A stretch of 64,000 bases of DNA from CBDDGJ01 sp965227805 (GTDB taxonomy: Bacteria > Pseudomonadota > Alphaproteobacteria > RS24), in contig CBDDGJ010000003.1 of assembly GCA_965227805.1 (NCBI GenBank), forward strand, positions 682,001 to 746,000, read 5' to 3'. The translations under genes and the position numbers were made by a program. The notes beneath the pieces were generated by a model. The model saw only the letters and a list, made by a program, of their open reading frames with translations, did no database searches and was not told where the DNA came from. This document shows, one piece after another, positions 35,030 to 43,813 of this stretch (position 1 is the first letter of the stretch; each line of letters begins with the position of its first letter).

Positions 35030-35550
35030 GCGGCATCGCTCTTTTGGCGTATGAGTATGGCGTGCATCTTATCTGCCAATAATTGATATTGCAGGCGCAA
35101 AAGCACATTGCCTATAAGCCCGGCCAGCGTTGTATAAAGCGCAACGGCCATGCCCCCGCTCATATCTTGTATGGCTTTTTGCAGGCTCGCAGCATCAAAA
35201 GCGGCTAAGTCCTTAATCGGGGCCAGCATGAGAATAAAACCGATGATCGTGCCCAAAAGCCCGATTTTTAATATAATATCAGCCGCAAACCAGCCATGGG
35301 TGAGCTTTTGCGCCAAATGACTTTCCAGCACATCTATATCGTTTATACGAACATCATGCTTATCAAGCCCGCGTAATAACCATAGCCAATAAAGCGTCAT
35401 CGCACCCCATATAATCACAATTAGCCATGAAAGATAACTTTTATCGCCTTGCATAATTAAGGCAATAAGGCCGCGCTCATAAAGCAAAGCGGCGCCGAAA
35501 AAAATAAGCCCGAGCAAAATCATACCCTGAAGCAAGCCTTGATGTCGCAC
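35026..35550 (-). CDS. MotA/TolQ/ExbB-type proton channel protein
   Basis: The start GTG 35550 is chosen because GGGAGGG lies five bases upstream; the frame is open for 19 more codons without a better site. The 174-aa protein has hydrophobic helices at ~9-27 (GMILLGLIFFGAALLYERGL) and ~40-60, a cytoplasmic loop, and the family core of two C-terminal helices (ILKIGLLGTIIGFILMLAPI; GMAVALYTTLAGLIGNVLLR) separated by KDLAAFDAASLQKAIQDMSG. The GLLGT-x-x-G and ALYTT-x-x-G motifs are the ExbB/TolQ/MotA signature, including the proton-path threonines. It is shorter than TolQ or ExbB and heads a three-gene coupled operon. Confidence 0.88.
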   Translation of the reverse strand: MRHQGLLQGMILLGLIFFGAALLYERGLIALIMQGDKSYLSWLIVIIWGAMTLYWLWLLRGLDKHDVRINDIDVLESHLAQKLTHGWFAADIILKIGLLGTIIGFILMLAPIKDLAAFDAASLQKAIQDMSGGMAVALYTTLAGLIGNVLLRLQYQLLADKMHAILIRQKSDAA

Positions 35551-35663
35551 GTAAACCCTCCCTTTTGTTACAAAGGCGAAGCATAAGCACAAACTTAAAA
35601 CTTGCAATATATAAATTTACACGGCAGGGTGGTGCACATAATAATGTTAAGAGGGAAATATTT

Positions 35664-37034
35664 ATGGCACGCCAGATAACATATGAGAAAATCGGCTGGT
35701 ATGAAATGTTTTATTTCGCCCTGCCTGCCATTGGCGCGGGCTATATGTTTTGTCTGGTTAATTTATATTTCATGAAATTTTCGACGGATATATTATTGAT
35801 CGCCCCTGCGGTGATGGGCACATGGTTTTTTGTATCGCGCTTGAGTGATGCCATTACCGACCCGATTGCAGGTTATTTATCTGACAAAACCAAAACCCGA
35901 TGGGGGCGCAGGCGGCCATGGGTTTTCGGCAGCATTATCCCCATCGGGCTTACCTATTATATGTTAAGTGCGCCGCCCGATGCACTATCCGGCATATGGC
36001 TTAGCACGTGGATGGGGCTGGGCATTGTGTTATTTTTCATCGCCCAAACAATTTTTGTCGTGCCACATATGGCGTGGGGTGCAGAAATGAGCGATGATTA
36101 CCATGAACGCAGCAAAATATTCGGCGCGCGCTATGCTGGGTGGACAGGGGGCTATGTGCTTGCGCTTATTTCTATGGGGGGGTTGATTTCTGCCGAAACA
36201 CAAGGTGCAGCGGCGGTGCGGGCTTTAGCGCATGATCAGGCGCTTATTGCTATTTTTGCGATGCTTGTCTTTATCCTCTTATGCGTGCGTAAATTGCCAG
36301 AGCGGGCGAGTTTTCAAAATCTTACCCCGCAAAACTCTTTTTCTGCTTTGCGGGATATATGGAAAAACCCGCATGCGCGCCTTATCATCATTATCAATTT
36401 TATCGAAAATATCGGCTCTGGGGCAATTTTAAGTATAACGGTTTATTTTGCCAATTATGTGATGCAAAACCCCGCTGCAGCGCCTTTATTTATTTTTAGC
36501 TATATGATTTTTGCGCTTATCGCTACACCGATATGGATTCCGCTTTCGCGGCGTATTGGGAAAAAGCGCCTATGGTTTATATCGCTTTTGGTAACAGCCT
36601 TTGCTTTTGCAGCGATGTTTTTGGCCGAACCGGGCAAAGACTGGATCGTTTATTTGTCTGCTGCCATTGCCGGCATTGCAGGCAGTTGCGGCAATACTAT
36701 TTCACCCTCTATAAAGTCTGATATTATTGATTATGATGAATATCACACGGGTGAGCGCAAGGAAGGTGCCTATTATGCCGCGTGGTTTTTTGTGACAAAA
36801 TCAGCCTTTGGCTTTGCTGCCTTTATTTTTGGCATATCCATATCACTGGCAGGCTATGTGCCCAATGTCGCACAAAATGACGCGGTTGTTTTAACCATTC
36901 GTGCGCTTTATAGCTTCCTGCCTTTTGCGGTTTATATTATCGGTGCGTTTTTATTGTTACGTTTTTCGCTTTCGGAAGCTGAGCATTGTGCATTGCATGC
37001 GGAATTGAAAAAACGCCGCGCTGGCGAAGCATAG
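35664..37034 (+). CDS. GPH-family (glycoside-pentoside-hexuronide type) cation symporter, MFS
   Basis: From ATG 35664 (AGAGGGA site upstream) the 456-aa protein has about 12 hydrophobic helices. Family marks are YEKIGWYEMFYFALPAIGAG at the N-terminus, SRLSDAITDPIAGYLSDKTKT (GPH loop 2-3 motif), RRRPWVFGSIIPIGLTYYML, HMAWGAEMSDDYHERSKIFG and the later DIIDYDEYHTGERKEGAYYA segment. GPH transporters take up sugars or glucuronides with Na+ or H+; many alphaproteobacterial copies have unknown substrates. Upstream codons of the frame (from 35565) are ignored because they cross the divergent promoter region. Confidence 0.88.
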   Translation: MARQITYEKIGWYEMFYFALPAIGAGYMFCLVNLYFMKFSTDILLIAPAVMGTWFFVSRLSDAITDPIAGYLSDKTKTRWGRRRPWVFGSIIPIGLTYYMLSAPPDALSGIWLSTWMGLGIVLFFIAQTIFVVPHMAWGAEMSDDYHERSKIFGARYAGWTGGYVLALISMGGLISAETQGAAAVRALAHDQALIAIFAMLVFILLCVRKLPERASFQNLTPQNSFSALRDIWKNPHARLIIIINFIENIGSGAILSITVYFANYVMQNPAAAPLFIFSYMIFALIATPIWIPLSRRIGKKRLWFISLLVTAFAFAAMFLAEPGKDWIVYLSAAIAGIAGSCGNTISPSIKSDIIDYDEYHTGERKEGAYYAAWFFVTKSAFGFAAFIFGISISLAGYVPNVAQNDAVVLTIRALYSFLPFAVYIIGAFLLLRFSLSEAEHCALHAELKKRRAGEA

Positions 37035-37053
37035 GGGTGAGAGGGGTGAGCTT

Positions 37054-37665
37054 ATGCGGCCAAAACTACCGCTTAATAGTGATGATATAAAAGGCTTTCT
37101 CGACCCGGATGAAGGGGCAGCACTTTACAACGCCGCCCTTTCCGCACGCGGCCTGTGTGTGGAAATTGGCAGCTATTGCGGCAAGTCGACGCTTTATATT
37201 GGCACGGCCTGCAAACAGGCTGGTAATCTGCTTTTGGCAATCGACCACCATCGCGGTTCGGAGGAAAACCAGCCCGGGGAAGATTATTATGATGCCGCCC
37301 TATTTGACGCGCAGACAGGGGGCATGTCGTCACTTAGCCTATTTCGCGAAACCTTACGCAAGGCCGATTTGGAAAGCCATGTTATTCCTATAGTAACGCG
37401 CGCGACCCTTGCCGCACAGATTGTCACCGCGCCACTGGCTTTTTTGTTTATTGATGGCGGCCATTCACAAGCCGCCGCCATGGCGGATTATCGTAATTGG
37501 GCGGGTAAAATAAAAACAGGGGGCATATTGGCCATTCACGATGTATTTCCCAATCCGGCAGATGGCGGGCGCCCGCCACATAATATATATAAGCTGGCCT
37601 TACATTCGGGGCTGTTTGAAGATGTCGCGGTGGTGAAGTCCTTACGCCTGCTTAAGCGATTGTGA
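37054..37665 (+). CDS. Class I SAM-dependent methyltransferase (Methyltransf_24 type)
   Basis: The 203-aa protein shows motif I LCVEIGSYCGKSTLYIG (residues ~29-45), an acidic end of beta-2 in LLLAIDHHRGSE, LAFLFIDGGHSQAAAMADYR and ILAIHDVFPNPADGG, the pattern of Methyltransf_24 (FkbM/CmcI-like) enzymes acting on sugars or small molecules. The acceptor is unknown. It starts 19 bases after the symporter and precedes the manC-gmd-rmd polysaccharide genes, so sugar O-methylation is a plausible job, as inference only. Confidence 0.8.
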   Translation: MRPKLPLNSDDIKGFLDPDEGAALYNAALSARGLCVEIGSYCGKSTLYIGTACKQAGNLLLAIDHHRGSEENQPGEDYYDAALFDAQTGGMSSLSLFRETLRKADLESHVIPIVTRATLAAQIVTAPLAFLFIDGGHSQAAAMADYRNWAGKIKTGGILAIHDVFPNPADGGRPPHNIYKLALHSGLFEDVAVVKSLRLLKRL

Positions 37666-37832
37666 GGCCTTATATTGAAATTTTTAAGCACGCTCTTAGT
37701 CATTTAACCCCCTATTGCAGAAACGCGCAAGCGTTTACACGCCTATACGGTTTTCCATCAAAAAGCGAACCTCTTTCTTTATGATACACGATGTGCTAAG
37801 GATAAACAGACATATAAATTAAAGTGAGGATC

Positions 37833-39251
37833 ATGTTGATTATACCCGTAATTTTATCCGGCGGCGTGGGCGCGCGGTTATGGCCATTGTCGCGCGAGGC
37901 GCACCCGAAGCCCTTCATTAAGCTGGATGATGGCCAAAGTTTATTACAAAAAACATATCAAAGAGCCATAGATGTATCACATACAGATGAAGTCATTACC
38001 GTAACCAATCGCGATCTTTTCTTTTATACAAAAGATGAATTTGATGCCGTTCAAGCACCCGTAAAGCAAAACACATTTTTATTAGAACCTGTCGGACGCA
38101 ATTCAACCGCAGCTATTGCGGTTGCAGCGCATTATGCAGTGGCCCACTATGGTGCACAATGCATGCTTCTGGTAATGCCCGCCGACCATTTAATTGATGA
38201 TATAGATGCATTTAGTCAGGCTATAAGCCATGCTGCTGAATTGGCGAAACAAGATAAACTCGTAACTTTCGGCATTAAACCCACCGCACCAGAAACAGGT
38301 TTTGGATATATTGAAGCATCCGGAAATGCAGTGACACGTTTCGTTGAGAAACCCGATCACCAAACTGCAGAAAGCTATTTGGCCGCCGGAAATTTCTATT
38401 GGAATGCAGGTATATTTTGCATGAAAGCTGAGCATTTTATCAATGAGCTTGCTTTGCATTGCCCAGATATTGCTGCTCAAGCCTCTGCATGTATAAAAGC
38501 CGCCGACCACTCACAAGGCGATGGGTGGCAACAATATGAATTGCAATTAGAGGCTTTCGAGAAAATTCGCGATATTTCAGTAGATTATGCTGTTTTCGAA
38601 AAGTCTGAAAATCTAGCCATAGTGCCGTGTGATATTGGCTGGTCTGATATCGGTTCATGGACTGAATTTGGTGCCTTGCACAAAGCCGACCAAAATCGCA
38701 ATCATATCAAAGGCAATGTTTTGCTAAAAGAAACCCACGATTGTATTATTCATGGCGATGACAAATTGATAGCAACGCTCGGCCTAAGCGATCTTATCAT
38801 TGCCGATACAGCCGATGCTTTACTGATTACACATAAAGACCATGCCCAAAATGTGCGCGCGATTGTGAATGAGATAAAATCGCGGAACGATCCATCCTAT
38901 AAAGAGTTTCCGACTGCGCATCGACCATGGGGGACATATACTGTCTTACAAGAAGGCACAGGATTTAAGCTCAAACGCATAGAGGTCAAACCAGGTGCCA
39001 GTTTGAGTTTGCAATCGCACAAACATAGAAGCGAGCATTGGATTGTCGTTAGCGGCGCCGCCTTTATCGTAAATGGCAGCGAGAATTTTACTTTGGAGGC
39101 AAACCAGTCAACCTATATTCCGGCAGGCAATAAACACCGCCTCGAAAATCGGGGAACGGAACTGCTTACACTTATAGAAGTCCAATGCGGCCATTATTTA
39201 GGTGAAGATGATATTATTCGGTATAATGATATATATGGACGCGCTAAATGA
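37833..39251 (+). CDS. manC: Mannose-1-phosphate guanylyltransferase / mannose-6-phosphate isomerase (bifunctional type)
   Basis: This enzyme makes GDP-mannose from mannose-1-phosphate, and the bifunctional type also interconverts fructose-6-P and mannose-6-P. The 472-aa protein has the nucleotidyltransferase domain (ILSGGVGARLWPLSREAHPK, residues ~6-25; FVEKPD; YWNAGIF) and a C-terminal cupin isomerase domain (~330-470; RPWGTYTVLQEG, GASLSLQSHKHRSEHWIVVS, IPAGNKHRLENRG) with metal-binding His residues. ATG 37833 is preferred; a GTG at 37824 is possible. It starts the GDP-deoxyhexose cluster with gmd and rmd. Confidence 0.95.
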   Translation: MLIIPVILSGGVGARLWPLSREAHPKPFIKLDDGQSLLQKTYQRAIDVSHTDEVITVTNRDLFFYTKDEFDAVQAPVKQNTFLLEPVGRNSTAAIAVAAHYAVAHYGAQCMLLVMPADHLIDDIDAFSQAISHAAELAKQDKLVTFGIKPTAPETGFGYIEASGNAVTRFVEKPDHQTAESYLAAGNFYWNAGIFCMKAEHFINELALHCPDIAAQASACIKAADHSQGDGWQQYELQLEAFEKIRDISVDYAVFEKSENLAIVPCDIGWSDIGSWTEFGALHKADQNRNHIKGNVLLKETHDCIIHGDDKLIATLGLSDLIIADTADALLITHKDHAQNVRAIVNEIKSRNDPSYKEFPTAHRPWGTYTVLQEGTGFKLKRIEVKPGASLSLQSHKHRSEHWIVVSGAAFIVNGSENFTLEANQSTYIPAGNKHRLENRGTELLTLIEVQCGHYLGEDDIIRYNDIYGRAK

Positions 39252-39602
39252 GAAAACAGTCTTGTTTTATGGTAATGTAATATTAAAGCCCTATATATCA
39301 TAATAGAGTGTTAGAGTAGAAACGGACGCTGCGACTTCAAAAGCCTAGCTGCCCAGATTATAATTTTTTCCAATAATATTGCGCCCAAATACCCACACAT
39401 TAAGAGTAAATATTTTTTTATTATCGTGAAAGATTATCATGTCTCTATTATAGATTAACTACAGTGTAGAATGCTATTCCTTAAAAACCAGTTTTACCAA
39501 ATTATTTACATATAAAAAGTGAAATAGAGGTTGGCTTTGACACCATTAATGTGCATAAGGCACTATTAAGTATTTTAATTCGGGATGAAGGATAAGGTAA
39601 CC
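39252..39602. other. AT-rich gap between manC and gmd
   Basis: This 351-base gap is clearly more AT-rich than its neighbours and holds no recognised gene or stem-loop terminator. It probably carries the gmd-rmd promoter; a weak minus-strand 31-codon frame near 39350-39440 is not convincing. Confidence 0.4.
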
Positions 39603-40631
39603 ATGCAAAAAACAGCTGTAATAACAGGAATAACAGGCCAGGACGGTGCCTATCTCGCACAATTCTTATTGGATAAAGACTATATTGTCTATGGCACGTA
39701 TCGGCGTATCTCATCGCATAATTTTTGGCGCATAGAAGAATTGGGCATTATGCATCATCCTAATTTCCATCTCATTGAATATGATCTTACAGATCTGGGC
39801 GCAAGCATTCGTTTGCTGGAAAAAACACAACCAGATGAGGTTTATAATCTTGCCGCACAAAGTTTTGTTGCTGTGTCTTTTGACCAGCCAATATTAACGG
39901 CTCAAGCCACCGGCATCGGTGTCGTTAATCTTTTGGAAGCAATACGAATTGTTAATCCTGCCATACGCTTTTACCAGGCATCTACTTCGGAAATGTTTGG
40001 TTTGGTTCAACAGGTCCCACAATCGGAAACAACACCCTTTTATCCGCGCAGTCCCTATGGCTGTGCAAAACTTTATGCGCATTGGATGTGTGTAAATTAC
40101 AGAGAAAGCTTTGATATTTATGCAACAAGCGGCATTCTGTTTAATCATGAATCGCCATTACGCGGACGGGAATTTGTAACGCGTAAAATCTCGGACGGGT
40201 TGGCACGCATAAAATTGGGGAAACAATCTTATTTGGAATTAGGAAATCTGGAAGCCGAGCGCGATTGGGGGTTTGCAAAAGATTATGTTGAAGGTATCTG
40301 GCTCATGTTACAAAATGACAAACCAGACACATATGTTCTCGCGACCGGGCAAAAAAATAGCGTAAAGCAATTTGTTGATATGAGTGCACATGCTTTAGGG
40401 TTTGACCTTGAATGGAAAGGAACAGGTGTTGATGAGATCGGTATTGATACCAATTCCGGTAAAACCATCATAAAAATCAATCCTAAGTTTTATCGCCCGG
40501 CAGAAGTTGATTTACTCATCGGAGATTCGAAAAAAATAGAACGTGAACTTGGGTGGAAAGCGAAAACCTCACTGGAAGACATATGCAAAATGATGGTAGA
40601 GGCTGACCTCACCAGGGTAAGCAAAGAATAG
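39603..40631 (+). CDS. gmd: GDP-mannose 4,6-dehydratase
   Basis: Gmd turns GDP-D-mannose into GDP-4-keto-6-deoxymannose, the branch point to GDP-fucose, GDP-rhamnose, GDP-perosamine and others. ATG 39603 has AAGG five bases upstream; an ATG at 39585 is in frame but less favoured. The 342-aa protein has VITGITGQDGAYLAQFLLDK (NAD-binding), the TSEMFG catalytic Thr/Glu area, YPRSPYGCAKLYAHW with catalytic Tyr/Lys, and the LGNLEAERDWGFAKDYVEG signature specific to Gmd. It is followed after two bases by the rmd-like gene. Confidence 0.96.
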   Translation: MQKTAVITGITGQDGAYLAQFLLDKDYIVYGTYRRISSHNFWRIEELGIMHHPNFHLIEYDLTDLGASIRLLEKTQPDEVYNLAAQSFVAVSFDQPILTAQATGIGVVNLLEAIRIVNPAIRFYQASTSEMFGLVQQVPQSETTPFYPRSPYGCAKLYAHWMCVNYRESFDIYATSGILFNHESPLRGREFVTRKISDGLARIKLGKQSYLELGNLEAERDWGFAKDYVEGIWLMLQNDKPDTYVLATGQKNSVKQFVDMSAHALGFDLEWKGTGVDEIGIDTNSGKTIIKINPKFYRPAEVDLLIGDSKKIERELGWKAKTSLEDICKMMVEADLTRVSKE

Positions 40632-40633
40632 AT

Positions 40634-41545
40634 ATGAAACCCAGAGTTCTGATTACCGGCATAACAGGCTTTACAGGTAAATATCTTGCCGCGCGGCTTG
40701 ACGCTGCCGGTTATGAGGTTTTCGGGAATAGTCTTTATCATACAGCTGGTAAAAATATTTTTCAGGCCGATTTAAACGATTTGGACTCAATGAGACATCT
40801 GGTTGCGCTAGCCAAACCCGATATGGTTGCACATTTAGGCGGCGTATCTTTTGTCGCGCATGAAAATCCGGGTAATATGTATTACACGAATATTGGGGGG
40901 GCACGTAATTTGCTGCAGGCTTTATCTGAGCTTCAGACGCCCCCCAAAACAATTATGTTAGCCAGCAGCGCCCAAGTTTATGGTAATTCGAACAATAACC
41001 CCATTACCGAACAATCCGATTTAATGCCGCACAATGATTATGCCGTGAGTAAAGTCGCCATGGAACAAATGGCGCGTTTATGGCAAACTAAATTACCGAT
41101 TTTTATTGTGCGCCCTTTTAACTATACCGGCGTCGGACAGGCTGATAATTTTTTAATTCCTAAAATAGTGACACATTTTGTGCAAAAAGCACCAGAAATC
41201 GAATTGGGGAATCTTGATGTTTATCGGGAATTTAATGATGTGAGGCTTGTCGCGGATATTTATCAACGCCTTCTCGAAGCCGCGCCAGTTGGAAAAACAA
41301 TCAATATTTGCACGGGTGAATTATATAGTTTACAAGAATTACTCGATATAATGAATCAAATTGCCGGATATAAAATAAGGGCAAAAATAAATCCGGATTA
41401 TGTTCGGGAAAATGAAATCAAAAAACTGTGCGGGTCAAATGCGTTGCTGCAAAGCCTGATAGACCCTGTAGAACCGATAGCCCTTTATGATACGCTGACA
41501 TGGATGTTCACACATAAAAAGAACAGGCATGAAAATAAGGTGTGA
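40634..41545 (+). CDS. rmd: GDP-6-deoxy-4-keto-mannose reductase-like SDR (GDP-D-rhamnose forming)
   Basis: The 303-aa extended SDR has VLITGITGFTGKYLAARL (residues ~4-21), VAHLGGVSFVAHENP, ASSAQVYGNSNNNPI, NDYAVSKVAMEQMAR with catalytic Tyr/Lys and RPFNYTGVGQADNFLIPKIV, all typical of Rmd/Tyv-like reductases that act on Gmd's product. Tight linkage to gmd supports GDP-D-rhamnose synthesis. A GDP-fucose synthase is less likely because Fcl epimerase landmarks are not evident. The substrate call is inference. Confidence 0.82.
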   Translation: MKPRVLITGITGFTGKYLAARLDAAGYEVFGNSLYHTAGKNIFQADLNDLDSMRHLVALAKPDMVAHLGGVSFVAHENPGNMYYTNIGGARNLLQALSELQTPPKTIMLASSAQVYGNSNNNPITEQSDLMPHNDYAVSKVAMEQMARLWQTKLPIFIVRPFNYTGVGQADNFLIPKIVTHFVQKAPEIELGNLDVYREFNDVRLVADIYQRLLEAAPVGKTINICTGELYSLQELLDIMNQIAGYKIRAKINPDYVRENEIKKLCGSNALLQSLIDPVEPIALYDTLTWMFTHKKNRHENKV

Positions 41546-41690
41546 GTGGCCAGATTATAGCCAAAATCATAGCTAGATTATTCATCCGGAAAAACAATAT
41601 ATAATCGCCTTTTACACATAGCTTTCATATAATTATTAAAACCGCTCACAAGCAGCAAAGGCAAGGCCTGACAAATGAACTGGCACTTAA

Positions 41691-42266
41691 TTATGCTAGC
41701 ACCTTTTGCACTTTTTCTTTTAAGGGGGGTAGAATATCATTCTCAAACCAGGGGTTTTTCTTTAACCATATATTATTTCGCGGGCTTGGATGGGGTAAGG
41801 GTAAAACGTCCGGCCAGTAATCACGCCAGTCTTTAACGGTTTGGGTGAGGTTCTTTTTCTGCTGACCTTTTAGATGCCACGCATGTGCATATTGCCCAAT
41901 CACCAGGGTAAGTTCAATATTCTGCAAATGCGCCAGCACCGGCGCCCGCCATATTTTGGCACATTCAGGCCGCGGGGGTAAATCACCCGATTTACCCGTG
42001 CCGGGATAGCAAAATCCCATGGGAATAATGGCCAATTTCTGCGGATTATAGAAGGTCGCGCGGTCAATGCCCATCCACTCCCGCAAGCGATCGCCACTGG
42101 GATCGTTAAACGGTATCCCCGTTTCATGGACGCGCCAGCCGGGCGCTTGGCCAGCGACCAATATGCGTGCAGCAGGATCACACTGAAACACAGGTCTTGG
42201 ACCAAGCGGTAGATAATCCACACAAATAGTGCATGCCTTGATGTCTGTGAGCAGGTCTTGAAACAT
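41691..42266 (-). CDS. Uracil-DNA glycosylase superfamily protein
   Basis: The 191-aa protein has the UDG fold marks ILVAGQAPGWRVHETGIPFN with DPSGDRLREWMG (motif 1, residues ~35-65), IPMGFCYPGTG, LVIGQYAHAWHL and the terminal LPLPHPSPRNN (motif 2, catalytic-loop His). An N-terminal C-x-x-C (CTIC, residues 12-15) recalls the iron-sulfur uracil glycosylases, but the full four-Cys set is not evident: further candidates are Cys residues in MGFCYPG and PECAKIW. It is inserted on the opposite strand inside the polysaccharide gene cluster. Activity on uracil is not certain. Confidence 0.8.
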   Translation of the reverse strand: MFQDLLTDIKACTICVDYLPLGPRPVFQCDPAARILVAGQAPGWRVHETGIPFNDPSGDRLREWMGIDRATFYNPQKLAIIPMGFCYPGTGKSGDLPPRPECAKIWRAPVLAHLQNIELTLVIGQYAHAWHLKGQQKKNLTQTVKDWRDYWPDVLPLPHPSPRNNIWLKKNPWFENDILPPLKEKVQKVLA

Positions 42267-42424
42267 AGGAAAAATATAGAAGATTTGTTAAAAAAGAGTA
42301 GCATATTTTTCAAAATATTAGAAGCTGTAGTCGCCGCATTAACACGGCTTGAAAATCAAATGCACCATTACACCGGATGATAAAAGTCACCGCCACTCAA
42401 TCAACCTTCATTCGGGGTTGATAA

Positions 42425-42604
42425 GCAAAGAAAAAAGCGTTAATACTGGCTTGTGAAAGAGCACTTTTGGCAGACTGCCAAAACACTGAACTTTATGCAG
42501 GAATATCAATTCCGACAAAACAGAAATGGCGTATCATGAAAGCTCTATATGTATGGCATGAAAACGATACGGTTCTGTCTGATATGAATAGGTATCTTGC
42601 TTGA
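42425..42604 (+). pseudogene. Open fragment upstream of the glycosyltransferase (C-terminal gene remnant or coupled short ORF)
   Basis: A 59-codon open plus frame with protein-like character runs from 42425 to the TGA at 42602-42604 (for example ALILACERALLADCQN and KQKWRIMKALYVWHENDT). It has no ATG before 42536; from that ATG only 22 codons remain (starting MKALYVWHENDTVLSDMN). Its TGA overlaps the TTG start of the glycosyltransferase, so it would couple translation to it. I do not recognise a family. Most likely it is the tail of a deleted gene. The AT-rich bases 42267-42424 before it hold nothing recognised. Confidence 0.3.
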
Positions 42605-43701
42605 AAAAGAAAACGATTACGATTTATTTTCAAGGCTTAAAAAAAAATGGGGCGACGGGCGGTATTCCCCGTTATGAAGCCTCTTTGAAGCGGAAATTAA
42701 ATGAAAATACGGAAGTTAAGTTTACAATAATTGAAAATTCTCTCGCCCATAAAAGGGGCTTTACTTGGTTACTTCCCTTATTAGTGTTCTTGCCGTTTTT
42801 TATAAAAGAACGCAGCTCGATAGTGTTAAGCATGAATTATAAAATTCCACTATTTGTATTTCCGTCTGTGCCCCGCATGATTATTGTCCATGACCTGTTT
42901 CATATGACCGTACCTAAATTAATGCCCTTTTCCCGCTGGATATTGAGCAAATTGATGTTTCCCTTTTGTTTAAGGGCGGTTGATATAATTATAGTCCCGT
43001 CCCAAAGCACAAAAAATGACATCATAAAATTTTACCCCAAATATGAGAGTAAAATTCGGGTGGTTCCTCTGGCAGGAAATTTTATGCCTGATGAATATGG
43101 AGAAACCATTGAGTCTAGCCTGCTGGAATTGAAAGATTATTTCTTATTTGTTGGCACGGTTGAACCACGAAAGAATCTCATAAATTTAGTCCAGGCTTAT
43201 AAATGCTTGCCAGATGAGCTGAAAAAGAAACACCCTCTTATCATCGCTGGCCGGCAAGGATGGGGCGGTATTGATATTCTATCTCATATCAACGAACTGG
43301 AATTAAACAAGCATGTTATCTGGTATGATAATCCTACAGATAGCGAAGTCATATTCTTGTATAAAAATGCGTTATGTTTGACATTTCCTTCTTTTTACGA
43401 AGGATTCGGTCTGCCAATTATTGAAGCACATCAATTTGGTGTGCCGGTTATTACCTCTAACATATCGGCTATGCCTGAAATTTCTGGCGATGCAGCTATA
43501 CTTGTTGAGCCGCACTCAGTTGAAAGCATTGCACAAGGCCTTAAAAAAATTGCAGAAAATACTTCATTAAAAAATAAGCTTTCAAAAGCAGCAATAAAGA
43601 ACGCTAAAAAATATAGTTGGGAAAATACGACAAAAGGAATAATAGATATTATAATTGAAACCAGTGCGCGTAAAAACTCCAAACGCGCTCCCTATTTATA
43701 A
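42601..43701 (+). CDS. Glycosyltransferase family 4 (GT-B, Glycos_transf_1)
   Basis: The 366-aa cytosolic or membrane-associated enzyme should transfer a sugar from a nucleotide donor. It has an N-terminal GT4 domain (GGIPRYEASLKRKL; MIIVHDLFHMTVPKLMP; IVPSQSTKND) and a C-terminal donor-binding domain with FVGTVEPRKNLINLVQAY, IIAGRQGWGG, SEVIFLYKNALCLTFPSFYEGFGLPIIEA (read as blocks; E-x7-E motif) and SWENTTKGI. It uses TTG 42601 because an in-frame stop lies just upstream at 42589-42591. Base composition is more AT-rich than neighbouring genes, suggesting recent transfer. With manC-gmd-rmd nearby, a mannosyl- or rhamnosyltransferase for surface polysaccharide is plausible. Confidence 0.88.
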   Translation: MKKKTITIYFQGLKKNGATGGIPRYEASLKRKLNENTEVKFTIIENSLAHKRGFTWLLPLLVFLPFFIKERSSIVLSMNYKIPLFVFPSVPRMIIVHDLFHMTVPKLMPFSRWILSKLMFPFCLRAVDIIIVPSQSTKNDIIKFYPKYESKIRVVPLAGNFMPDEYGETIESSLLELKDYFLFVGTVEPRKNLINLVQAYKCLPDELKKKHPLIIAGRQGWGGIDILSHINELELNKHVIWYDNPTDSEVIFLYKNALCLTFPSFYEGFGLPIIEAHQFGVPVITSNISAMPEISGDAAILVEPHSVESIAQGLKKIAENTSLKNKLSKAAIKNAKKYSWENTTKGIIDIIIETSARKNSKRAPYL

Positions 43702-43786
43702 AACATCATTGCCGAAAACGAACCCAGGCAGAGTAGATTTTGCGTTAAGAGTGTGAGCTGTCCTTTTGCTTGTGCACACAGCCATG

Positions 43787-43813
43787 CTGCAGTAGAAAAG
43801 AAAAAGAATAAGC
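43787..43813. repeat. Isolated fragment of the palindromic-repeat family
   Basis: GCAGTAGAAAAGAAAAAGAA just after the parB stop nearly matches the GCAGCAGAAAAGAAAAAGAG tail of the modules in the three large repeat blocks, suggesting a decayed or solo copy. Confidence 0.5.

Noticed and set aside
33846..35550. Zorya-type defence system
   Set aside because: Only a MotA/ExbB-like channel is shared; there is no peptidoglycan-binding MotB domain, no ZorC/ZorD helicase or nuclease gene nearby.
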